A stretch of DNA of 64,000 nucleotides from Geosiphon pyriformis (Eukaryota; Glomeromycota; Glomeromycetes; Archaeosporales; Geosiphonaceae). The stretch lies in NCBI GenBank assembly GCA_016748015.1, contig JAAOMT010000301.1, forward strand, positions 137,967-201,966, written 5' to 3'. Position numbers and translations under genes: made by a program. Positions 1-10,134 of the stretch are shown one piece after another (position 1 is the first letter of the stretch; the number at the start of each line of letters is the position of its first letter). Below the pieces are notes generated by a model. That model did not search any database, had not been told where the DNA came from, and saw only the letters and a list, made by a program, of their open reading frames with translations.

Positions 1-553
1 TTTCTTGGATACGGATAAAAGCAGGCTAGCAACCATTTATGCCAAATGCTCAGCTCTAGTTGTCCATCCAGTATCTTTTGGTGGTCTCTCTTGAACAAAG
101 GTTGCTCACGGGTGTTTTTCGCCCCCCCTCTTTAGTCAGAACGTTGTGGTAAATAATGGCTCCTCTTCAGAGATAAAGCCGTCCCAACAGGTTGTGATAG
201 AAGTCAATGATAGGTTCGCTGCTCTTGAGCACAGTCTCGCCAGCCTTGCGGAGCAAGTTGGTAAGCTGGCTAAGAGGTTAGATGCACTTGGGCCAACGGT
301 TCCCCAGCCTAGCCCTGGATGTCAGCCATTGGTGACCCCTTCATCACAGGATCAAGGAGCGGATGTAGTGATAAGTGAGGGTTCAGGTGTGTCCACTAGT
401 GGTGGGAATGTCGCGGAAGCGGTGTCTTTTGATATGTCTTCAGTGTCTAAGCTGGAAGACAGCATGAAGTGTTTAATGGAGACGGTTCTGGGCCTTTTGG
501 CCAAAGTGGATAGTATAGGTGTGCTTTCGGTGTCTCTACCCTTCACCCAATGA
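1..553 (+). pseudogene. LINE copy 1 ORF1, C-terminal part
   Basis: This is the tail of the RNA-binding ORF1 protein, recognised by alignment with the ORF1 of the copies at 45.6 and 58.8 kb. The reading frame is open from base 1 apart from a TGA near position 104 where the other copy has Trp. A helical stretch (residues like NDRFAALEHSLASLAEQVGKL) looks like a coiled coil and is also present in the other copies and in the ORF1-only elements. The zinc knuckle and RRMs lie upstream of the window. It ends at a TGA (551-553) that overlaps the ORF2 ATG by ATGA. Confidence 0.85.
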
Positions 554-3500
554 GCAGTTTAGTTTGGAAAGTTGCTACATGCAATGTCAGGGGCATGAAC
601 AATCCCGCTAAGCAAGAGGACATTATTAGGTGGCATAAGGAAATGAATAATTTGGTTTCTATTGTTACTGAAACAAAATTAAGAAGTAGGGTTTGTCTGT
701 GGATTGCAGACAAGTTCGATGGTGTCCGAGTGTTCACTTCTGGTTTGGACTCTGGTCACTTGGGTGTGGGTGTTGCTGTTATTATGGACGTTTCTTTGGC
801 TTGTCATGTGTGCAAGGTTTCTGAGGTGCCTGGTCGGGTTCTTTCCATTAAATTACTTTTCAAGAGTAAACTTTCTGTGTCAATTTTGGGGCTTTATGCT
901 GGTGCTTTTTCAGTGGTTTGGTTCTCTCAGGCTGGTGAAATCAATTCTCTCATTGTGAAGGCTGTCAACGAATCTTCTTTTGTCATTCTCAGTGGCAATT
1001 TTAATGAAGACAGCTCTCATAAAAGTGCAAGTTTCAAAGGATGCTTTGATTTGGATCTGGTCAATTCTTTAGTTGGTAGCCCGGCTGCAAAAATGCCCAC
1101 TTGAGAAAATTCTAAGGGTGTTAAAAAAACAATTGATTACATGTTTGTCTCTTTGAGTCTTGTCAATGCGATAGTGCATCGTGCAGTTTTGAATGTCAGT
1201 GAGCATTTTAACACAGACTATCAAGCTGTTTCAGTGGATTTGGGTTTGGGCAGACTCTTAGATACGTGTTTGAATTCTCTTCGCAAGCAAGCAAATAAAG
1301 ACCATTGGAAGTTTGACGTCAAAAGTGCCAGTAAAGCTAAGTGGTTGGAGTTCAGGGATGCCTCAGCTGCTAATGTCTCTATGTTCTCAGATGCTTTTGG
1401 TGTGGCAGTAAAATTTTCAGATGTGGACACTATGTGGGACATTGTTTGCAAGATCATGGTTCTTTCAACAGGTGGTACATTTAAGAAAAAATGGTTCAAA
1501 GGTTTTGATGGCGTGTTTACCAAAACTTCTTCTAGGTTTTACAAGCTGGAGCTGCTGGTTTCTAAGTTGGTCAAGGCTTCGCGTTTGGCTTCTAGTGATG
1601 GTTTTGCTTCTTTGTTGGAGGTGTAGCACAGACTCGACTCCCCTGGTGCATTGGTGGTTAAGTCTCTGTTTCTTTCAAGTTCTAATTTTGATCTTATTCG
1701 TTCTGCGCTGGCCAAAGCAAAAAAATCATACTGCTCCTTCAAATTAGTGGAATCCAAGTGCGCTGAAGAATCCTCGATCAAGCAGGCTATTGGTAAAAGG
1801 ATGGAGAGTTTTGAGCTAAACAAGGGTCACACCATTAGAAGTGTTTTGGAGTGTCTTTTTTGCAAGGTAGTCCTGGATCATTTGGTTGTAGAAGATGAGT
1901 TGATTTTAGAGCCTGTTTTGGTTAAGTCTAAGGTGGACAAAATTATGGAGAGATGAACCAGAAAACATGAGGTGGTGTCTGACTTGTCTAAGGATTGGGC
2001 TCGTCAATATCGGCCTCTGGATTACGTGTTTGATGGTGCTTTCTCTGATGTTATGTGTTCGATTAGTTTTGATGAGTTGTCAGCTGTTGTTAAGAATCTT
2101 CCTGATGGAAAAGCGGCTGGTCTTTCTGGTATCTCCAACAAATTATGGAAACATTGTGACAAATCTGTTTTGGATATGCTCTTGGTGCTCTTGAATTTCT
2201 GTTTGGTTGGTGAGTCGGTCCCTGGGCCTTGGAGAGAAGCTTGGGTTTCGATGATTCTTAAACCATATGAATGGGAGGGAGTTCTTACAAACACCCGTTC
2301 TATAGCTTTAATTGAAACGGCCCGCAAGATTCTCTCCAAGATCCTTTTAGATAGGATCTCTCTGGCTTGCAGCACTTTTGACGTTCTTTGTGAGGACAAT
2401 TTTTTGGTTTTGAAGAGTACGACAACACAATTTCCCATTTTTGCTATTGGTTCTGTGGTTGAGGATGCCTTGGAGAAGGACCGTGAACTTTGGCTGGTTT
2501 TACAGAATATGCGCAAGGCTTATGACTCAATTGGTTGGGAACATCTTAGGAGAAGTCTAGTCAGGATCAAAATGTGTGACAGGTTTATTAGATTTTTTGG
2601 CAGTATTCACAATGGTCGCGTCAACAGAGTGATGACTAACTTTGGCTTGACTGATAGGTATTGTGTCCACAATGGGCTGGATCAAGGAGAAATCTTCTCG
2701 CCTCTTCTCTGGCATATTTTTTATGATTCACTTTTGTGCAAGGTCAAGAGACAGGATAGTATGTATGGCTATAGGTTGAATTCTCATTTCATATCAAGAA
2801 CTGGCCAGGTGGATCCTCAAGCCGGGCTGTCTTCATTTCTTGCTGCTGGTGCTTTTGTCGATGATACTATTTGGGTTGGTAGCAGCCAGGCTGCTACACA
2901 ATGCATCCTTGATGTTACTAGTGAGTTTTTTAGGTTTAACAATATTTCTGTAAACAATGACAAAACGGTGGCCATTTCCATCAATTGCCAGGTGCTGGAT
3001 CCTCATTTAACTATCAGTGGTGCGCCTATTTCCATTGCCAAGAGAGGGAAATCTCATCGCTATTTGGGTATTTTTTTGTCTTCTGAGGGTCTTTTGAAGC
3101 CTAGCTTGACTAAAGCTCAGGCTGATGTACAGTTTTTTGTAAATCTTGTTTTGAGAAAGGCGATTTCGGACAAACAGTGTGCATATTTGGTGTCTGCGGT
3201 TCTTTTCCCTATCATCAGCTACAGAACTCAGTTCAGTTTTGTTTCTGTTGGTGTTTGTAGTAAATGGGATGCCTTGGTACGCAAGGTCTTAAAATCCAAG
3301 TCTGGATTGTCCACGTGATTTCTCCAGTGATGCATTTCATCACCTCTCTTTGTACAATTTAAGAACTTTCGAACAGATCCAGGCTGAGAGTAAATTGGTC
3401 TTCATTGTTGCTTTTGCAAATTCTACTGGTGTCTTGGGTCGCTTGTTTTTTCATAGGTCTCATGACCTCCAGGTTCTTAGCTGGCGTCCTCGTCATCCTT

Positions 3501-5239
3501 TGCTGTTTCCGGCTTGTGTTGGTATTAGTCCCTTGGATAATTTTTTGGCAGATGTGGTTCGCATTTTTTCTGGGTGTGATTTGTCTTTGGGAGGCCCTCT
3601 AGCTTGTGCTTTTCGTCGTCGGTGCAGTACTCCTATGTCTTTGGTTCTTGGTAAATCCTGTTTTTTTAAGTGCATCTCTTCGCTTAGACATTATGAAATT
3701 GCTTTCGTGGAACAGCTTCGTGACCGTAATGGTGATGTTTTCAGTTGGGGAACCTTCAAGCATTGGAAGAGGCTGGACCCTCGTGGTCCAGTCTTTTTCT
3801 GGTTTAATCTTTCTGTTTGCTTTTTTGGTAGCGTTGTGCCTCTCTCCTCAAGTTCTTCTTTGGTGGATGGTCATACTGTATCTGATATTTGTCTTTCTCA
3901 TGATTTTGGTTTGATTTGTGACACTTTGCCGACCATTGATGCTGCCCGCCTTTCTGTATATATGGATGAATTTTTTTCTGGTCTGGGCACTATTGGCATG
4001 AGAGCAGGTGCTGCTGTCTTTTTTGAGGACATTAACTTGGGTTTGGGTGTTGGGGTGTCTGGTTTGGTTTCTTCTACTCTAACAGAACTGCAAGCCATAG
4101 CTTTGGCCCTTGAGTGTGTTCTTTTTTCTCATTCAATTAACTTGTTCTCAGATAGCTGGGCTGCTTTGGATGCATGTAGGTCGGAGTCTTTGCTGGTTCA
4201 TCCGGATTTCAGGAACTGCTGTTAGATCGAGCGTCGTCACATTGCCACAGTCATTCATCAAAAAAATTTGGATGTGAATTGGGTTAAGATGAAAGGTCAT
4301 TCAGGTGTCTCAGACAACGAGCATGCTGATGCACTTGCCAAAGGTGCTGCTCTTTCTGCTTGGTGCCTATCTCATTTAGTCAGTGAATGTTTTCTATGTG
4401 CTGGTGGTACAGCAGTTTTTGGTAATTCTAGACACTTTGTTCGTGATATTTTCCGGTCAGTTCATCAAGCTCGTTGAGAGATTGGAGTGAGCTCTCATGT
4501 TGTGGATGATAGTTTGCGTGCTGATATCAATTGGTCTAAGTCTTCTATGGTGTGGCACCCTGATTCTCACTTGGCATCCAGTTTTACCAGCATGCGTATG
4601 GCAGACTGTCGTACTTACTTTATGAAGACTCTCCATTATCAGCTTTCTGTTGCTGTGTGCAAGCATTTATATGATAGAAGATACCCCAGTGTGGTCTGTC
4701 TGTTTTGTGGTAACATTGAGACCTCAGATCATGTTTTTTCGTGTCCTCAGGATGCCATTGGCCGTGCTCGTTTGTTGGGTGCACATGCTTCAGCTTGGGA
4801 GGCTCTTTCTGGTCTTTCTCACTCTTCTTCATGTGTCTTATAGGCCTTGGCTTCTTGTGTGTCTAAGATTGGAGTTGGTGTTGCTTTGTGTAAGAGCTTT
4901 GTTTTTGATGAATGGTTTCATGAGTCTGTCTCAGTTTTTAAAGATTCTAAGGAGGGTGCTAAGAGGATTGTGAGCTTTGTGCGTGAGTTTTGTCTAGCAT
5001 TTCGGGATGATGTTTGGTTGGTCTGGGCCAGACACCAAGTGTTTATGGAAAAGCATGGTTTGATTCCATGTGATGGTTCTACTCCTGCTTCAGTTTCTGG
5101 TTTGTCTATGGTGTTTTCGGCTGGTATAGTCAGATTGCTGGGGGTGGCTGAGGCATTTGGAGTTGGTTTCGGGTTTCGTAAGTTTTGTCCATTTTTTTCA
5201 GGTATTGGAGATCCAGTTTCTGTGCATATAGGTGTATAG
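550..5239 (+). pseudogene. LINE copy 1 ORF2: endonuclease-RT-RNase H polyprotein
   Basis: The frame starts at ATG 550. Residues 1-190 are an APE-like endonuclease (N-terminal ATCNVRG, ITETKLR-type motif written VTETKLR, later LSGNFNED). The RT spans about 1990-3100: DGKAAGLSGI, a motif A-like stretch LVLQNMRKAYDS in which the usual Asp is Asn, GLDQGEIFSPLLW, and motif C AFVDDTIW with both Asp intact. RNase H lies at about 3950-4350 (VYMDE, TELQAIALAL, FSDSWAAL, KGHSGVSDNEHADAL). A CX2C...H...C element (CLFCGNIETSDHVFSC) sits at about 4695-4745. In-frame stops are at 1102, 1624, 1954, 4222, 4475 and 4841; five replace Trp and one Gln by comparison with sister copies. One frameshift lies near 3313. 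Not functional as it stands. Confidence 0.92.
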
Positions 5240-5247
5240 TGTAGTCC

Positions 5248-5270
5248 TGACTGGCCCGAATGGCTGGTCA
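5248..5270 (+). other. LINE 3'-end hairpin (copy 1)
   Basis: An 8-bp stem with a 7-nt loop (TGACTGGC / CCGAATG / GCTGGTCA), two pairs being G-U as RNA. It is followed by the box ACATGTAGAAA and lies about 80 bases before the A-rich tail. The same structure occurs at the 3' ends of the other LINEs and of both ORF1-only elements, with compensatory changes. LINE RTs commonly recognise such 3' structures; that role is inferred here. Confidence 0.75.
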
Positions 5271-5361
5271 CATGTAGAAAGCGCATGATTCGCACCTAGT
5301 TTAGATCATTTGTATGATATATAGCACTAGATCGCGTTTGGACCTCACTCGTAAAAAAAAT

Positions 5362-6010
5362 AAAAAAAAAAATAATAATAAAATAATATTATTAATAAAA
5401 ATAGAAATAATAATATATTTATTTAAACCAATAATAAAAGTTATATTTTAAAAAACACAATTAAAACACATAATTTAATAAAAAAATTAAAAAACAAAAA
5501 AAACAGCTAACAATATTAAAATGTTATAAAAAAACAAAAAAAAAACATAATAGTTAGTTATTAAATAAACTAATTAAATTTAAAATTAAAAACAAAATAT
5601 TATTATATTATATTAAAACAAAAAACAATAAAATAAAAAATTTAATCAAAAATAAAATAAATTATTGTATATTAAAAAAATACTTAAAAATAAAACATAT
5701 AAATTATAATTAAAAAACAAAATTTTAATTAAATATAATAATTAAATAAAATTATATTATATTAAATTATTAGTAATATCTAGTATATTATAATCAAAAA
5801 CATAAAAAATATTAATAAAACCAAATAAAATTTCACAAAATTTAAAATTAATTATTATTATTAAAACTAATATATTAAAAAAAAACATAAATATTATTAA
5901 TAGATAACAAAACAATTAACAAAATAAAATTATAGATAACATTTATTTTATTGCTTAATAATTATTCAAAGTATTAAAAAATAAAAAATTAAACATAAAA
6001 ATAACAATTA
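5362..6010 (+). mobile_element. Decayed Ty3/gypsy relic, left half (integrase C-terminal region)
   Basis: Almost pure A+T, but it follows base for base the integrase C-terminal and downstream region of the better copy at 19.4-20.0 kb and of a second relic at 57.3-57.9 kb. Recognisable landmarks are the runs corresponding to the KNKW...KSQEKQ and KQ.NGKFDPKWD segments. It is interrupted at about 6010 by a hAT relic and resumes at about 9192. Confidence 0.7.
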
Positions 6011-9000
6011 GGATTCTAATATTCAGTTTAGTTTAATTTAAATTTAATTGAATCATTAAACCAAACCAAACTTAAACAGAAAATTTGGCAAAATTTTGAG
6101 CTTAAACTCAAACCAGACTTAAAATTACTGAACTTAAACTAAACTTAAACACATGTAACAAGTTTAATTCAAGTTTGGTTTAAAGTTTATAAATATATTT
6201 AGGTTCAACTATTAAAAATATTATATTATACTATATTATTATTTAATTTTTTTTTAATAGTTTTTGTATTTATAATTAAAAACACTGTGCTGCTCTTATA
6301 GTTTTAGGCATTAAACAAAATTTCATATCTGTAATTATATTTTCATCTGCAAAAAAAATGTATTCAGAAACAATAGATAATTCTTGAATTGTCAAATAAT
6401 TATAAATTATACATATAAAATGAAAAAATTGTATTTGATGTACTTAAATATTAAATTATTAATAAAATATTAATTTAAATAAATATTTTTTGTAATATAC
6501 TTTCTACTATACTATTATATTTATTTCTCTATTGGTTATTTTTTCAAAGATATAATAATTAATTTTGTTAAGTTTTTCTTTTTTATTATTATCAAAATTT
6601 GCTTTTAATATAAATTATGTAATTAATGCTATAGTATTATTAAAATTGTTATTCAACAAAAAACTGTTATTTAATATTGATATAATGTTTAGTGTGTACT
6701 CTATTTTAAAAAGATTACATATTTTAAAGATTTATTTATTATATAAGAGTTAAAAAATAAAATCATTTGAATAAATTAATAATTTATAATTTTTTTGTTT
6801 TATTAATATTGTTATCTGAAAAATTTTTTTTTGTAAAATAATAGAATTATTTCTTTGAATCCAATGTAATATAGAGTATTACAATTGTATTTGTTTTAGA
6901 GTAATATTTAATTAACTTTTTTTTTGCTGTTTTAGCTATCATAATAAGTAATAGATCTAATATAAATATATTAAATAAATAACTAAATAAATACAATCAA
7001 GATTATAATGCTTTATCGGATTTATTATCATTAACTATGTCTTTAATATAATTAAGAATAATATTAAAAAGAAGAATAATCAAGAAAGCAGTATTATTTA
7101 AACTAGTTAATATTTTGATTATAATATTCTTAAATAGTTCAAAAAATTTAGCAATTTTATCAAAAACAGTCCACTAATTATGTAAAGAAACATATTAATA
7201 AAAATTAATATAAATACTAGTAAAGATGTTTAATGTTTATAAATTTACAGTTAGAATTTTTGTATTTAAAATATATGAAATCAGAAATAAATGACTTGCC
7301 AATTTAAAAAATAACTTATTTCTAATTATATAATAAATAGAATTCTATCTGGTAGAATAATCCAGAATAAGTTTACAGTATTTAATTTAACATACATTAT
7401 AGACATATTTAAGAAGCTCAAAACATTAGAACAAAATACAAATTGCAGAGTTAAGTTTTTTAATCTTTAATTTATACAAAATTTACATTAAAAAAATTTT
7501 AAGTAAATAAGTTTTTAACAAATACCTTGAAAACATCATTTTTTATTTTATCTAAAATTATCTCTACTGTCAAGTTTAGAATATAATCAAAGCATCAAAA
7601 TCAAAGATTCTTTGAATTTTATTGAATGTTTTTCTTTTCTAATTTTTTTACTAACTCTTTTATAAAAGTACTATTATTTACAGTATTATTGAAAGTAATA
7701 GCAAAAAACTGTTAAAAAAAATTAGGTTATAATTAATAAAATTAATAGTAAATTTATATAAAAAAAAAATAAGTATAACTCTTTTTTAAACTTTTTTTTT
7801 AAGCTTTTTGACTAAAAATTTGGCTTAAAACAATAAAAATCACTTAAGCTACCATTAAAAAAATATGATTTTTAATGATATGAGCATTGTGATAACTTTG
7901 AGTCTCAAATAATACTAATACTGAAAATTCAGCTCTAAAACAATAATAAAACCCAATATTGAGAAAATATGATTTTTATGATATAAGCACTGTAGTAATT
8001 CTGAGTTTTAATAATACTAATATACTGTATGATATGCCAATATTATTATTGACCATTGACTAATCCAAATTTATGCAAAAATATACATATGTATTTTTGA
8101 TGTAATTTTTTAATTTTTTAATACTTTAAAAAATCTATTTACAATATTTATTTTATTATGTTATTTACTTATTAATCAAAATCAATTATTGTTTGTTAAA
8201 GATCCCAACTGTTATTGATATAATAAATGGTAATAAAAACAAAAACTTTATTATTGGGAGATGTTCAAAGATCTAATGTAAAAAAAATTTTGAATTTAAT
8301 AGTATCTAAATATGTTTATTATATTATAAGTATGAGTAAAAAAAAAACATTTTATAATAAAAATAGTACTTATTCTTAATTTTTGTTTACTCAAGACATA
8401 GAGTTTTATGACTATATTTTTAATAACATTAGCACAAACAAATTGAAAAGTGAGTTTTAAATATTAGAATATTTTGATTAATTCAGAGTTTTCTATTGTA
8501 AAAAATAGTTGCTGACAGTTAATAAGCCAAATAGTAATTATATTACAAAGTTTTTTATTATTAATGTTAATAATAATTATTATAGAAGGCTAAAGCAGTT
8601 TTCTAATTAGATTGGCCAAAAATTATAAAAAAAATAGCAATTTTATCTGTTAAAATATTTTTTCAATTAACTTACAATCTTTCTAAACATTTTGTCTTTC
8701 TTATGATATTCTTTTATTGTAATATATACTGTTTAATAAAAAATCTCTAAATAGTATTATAAGAGTTTGGTATAATTTCACAAAAAAATAGTTTATACAC
8801 ATATTTTAAAACTATATATTTAGCTGTTTTTTTTATTTATTCAAACTTATCAAAATAGTCTTATACTTCACTTTGAAAACTATATTTACCAAATATATTA
8901 ATATTTGGATTATTTGAATTATTAAATTATATTATTTTGTATTTTGAATCTTTGATAACATTAAATAATACTAACAATAAATTTATTTTAATTAGTTAAA

Positions 9001-9191
9001 GAGTAAAATTGTTATATATGTATAATTTTATATACTTTTTTAATTGATTATAGTAATTAAACAAAGTAATAATTAATAAATACATAATACAAATTATATT
9101 TTTTTTTAATTTCATCGAACTTAAACAAGTTTATAAACTTGAATAATATTTAAAATTCAATTTGGTTTAATTTAATTAGAATTTTAATAAT
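6011..9191 (-). mobile_element. Decayed hAT DNA transposon
   Basis: The minus strand still shows hAT transposase landmarks. At about 6281-6402 is the C-terminal dimerisation motif (YLTIQELSIVSEYIFF, then I..DMKFCLMPKTIRAA), and at about 7033-7103 a stretch LNNTAFLIILLFNIILNYIKD typical of the upstream helical region. No continuous frame survives. The ends (ATTCTAATxxxxTTTAATTxAA-type, inverted between about 6012-6060 and 9130-9190) look like weak terminal inverted repeats. It splits one gypsy relic into two halves, and the intact relic at 57.9 kb shows the corresponding uninterrupted site. Confidence 0.68.
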
Positions 9192-9560
9192 AATTAACAG
9201 TTAAAAAATTTATTATAAAAAAAACAAAAAAAACAACTCTATATAATAAATTATAAATCCAGTTAGATAATTATGTAAAAAAATGATTAAAAAAATAAAA
9301 AAAAACTTTCAAAGATCTTTTAATAATTTTTTAAGCCAAAAAGCTAATAAAAACAATTAAAAAAGTTAAAAAAAATAATTTTTAATATTATTATTACTTA
9401 GAACAACAATTAAATATTAAGATTTTATATACTAATTAAATCAAAAAATATTTAATAAAATATTAATACAACAAGTAGAATATTTTATTGAAAAAATAAC
9501 TTAATAACTTATTTAAAAGTCATATATTAATTATATATAATTTTGTTAAATTTATGTATA
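9192..9560 (+). mobile_element. Decayed Ty3/gypsy relic, right half
   Basis: Continuation of the relic that ends at 6010. The sequence aligns with 57.87-58.2 kb of the second relic (runs of A/T with the same spacing of AACAATTAAATATTAAGA-like landmarks). In the better copy this position lies just after integrase, at the start of the extra ORF. No readable frame. Confidence 0.55.
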
Positions 9561-10097
9561 AATAATTAAAATTGAATTTTAAAATAATTAAAATTGTTTG
9601 AAATCTTGTTTTGGCTAATTTTAATGTTATCAGTTTAACTTTTTATAAAACCAAAGAAATTTATTATACCAAAAAGCTTCAAAATCTTATAAAATTAAAT
9701 TGAATAGAATTAATTTAGCAATTAACAAATATATAAAAAACTTTATTAATAATAAAAATCATATAATATACAGTATATTAAAATATTTATTTTACAAAAT
9801 AGTTTTAAATTATTTAATAGTTAATAATAAACTTATTTTAGTTTTTGATAAAATTAAATTGTTAATAAATTTTATTATAAAAAATAAATTAGAAAACAGA
9901 TTGTTTTAATAAAATTTCTTAATTATAACAATAGTAATATGTTTCTTTGGTCTTTGTAAACAACTGTGTTTTTTTAAAGATAATAAGTTAAATTTTTATA
10001 AATAAATTTTTATCAATAATTAAATTACTTTTTGAAAACAAAACAGTTAAACTTTTTAATATTTCAAATAAACTTTGATAATATTATAATAAAAGTA
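9561..10097 (+). mobile_element. LINE relic L2, upstream part
   Basis: An A+T-decayed LINE ORF2. The reading at 9665-9905 (KEIYYTKKLQNLI, INLAINKYIKNF, IYSILKYLFYKIVLNYLIV) matches the linker just before the RT in other copies (for example IRSVLECLFCKVVLDHLVV). The trace runs on to codons I-S-N-K-L...N-K-S at 10062-10097, where HL1 interrupts it; it resumes in frame at 12401. Confidence 0.8.
10088..10097 (+). repeat. Target-site duplication of HL1, 5' copy
   Basis: AATAAAAGTA directly before the ORF1-only element. The identical 10 bases occur at 12398-12407 after its A-rich tail. The interrupted LINE relic continues in register across the pair. Confidence 0.8.
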
Positions 10098-10134
10098 AAT
10101 AAAAAATAAAAAAACTCTTTGTTTCCTTAATTTT

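Larger units (their letters stand above)
1..5350 (+). mobile_element. LINE copy 1 (APE/RT/RNase H type), 5' part outside window
   Basis: The element enters the window inside ORF1 and runs through ORF2 to an A-rich tail at about 5350. Order: ORF1 C-terminal part, ATGA overlap, APE-like endonuclease, reverse transcriptase, RNase H, zinc-finger-like C-terminus, 3' hairpin, A/AAT tail. It is the most G+C-rich and least decayed LINE here: ORF2 is broken by six in-frame stops and one frameshift but is otherwise readable throughout. Downstream sequence from about 5362 is an older gypsy relic, so this copy probably inserted into it. The 5' junction is not visible, so no target duplication can be tested. 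Confidence 0.93.

Noticed and set aside
550-5239. Possible reassignment of TGA/TAG to Trp, since most stops fall at Trp codons
   Set aside because: Both TGA and TAG, and also Gln-derived TAG/TAA, occur; host genes in the window use TGG for Trp and normal stops. Directional C-to-T decay explains it.
6565-6753. Small A+T-rich open frame with hydrophobic content
   Set aside because: Composition-driven; it opposes the hAT reading on the minus strand.
5362-9700. Mitochondrial DNA, because of the extreme A+T content
   Set aside because: No mitochondrial genes or tRNAs; the sequence can be aligned to decayed gypsy, hAT and LINE elements flanked by nuclear genes.
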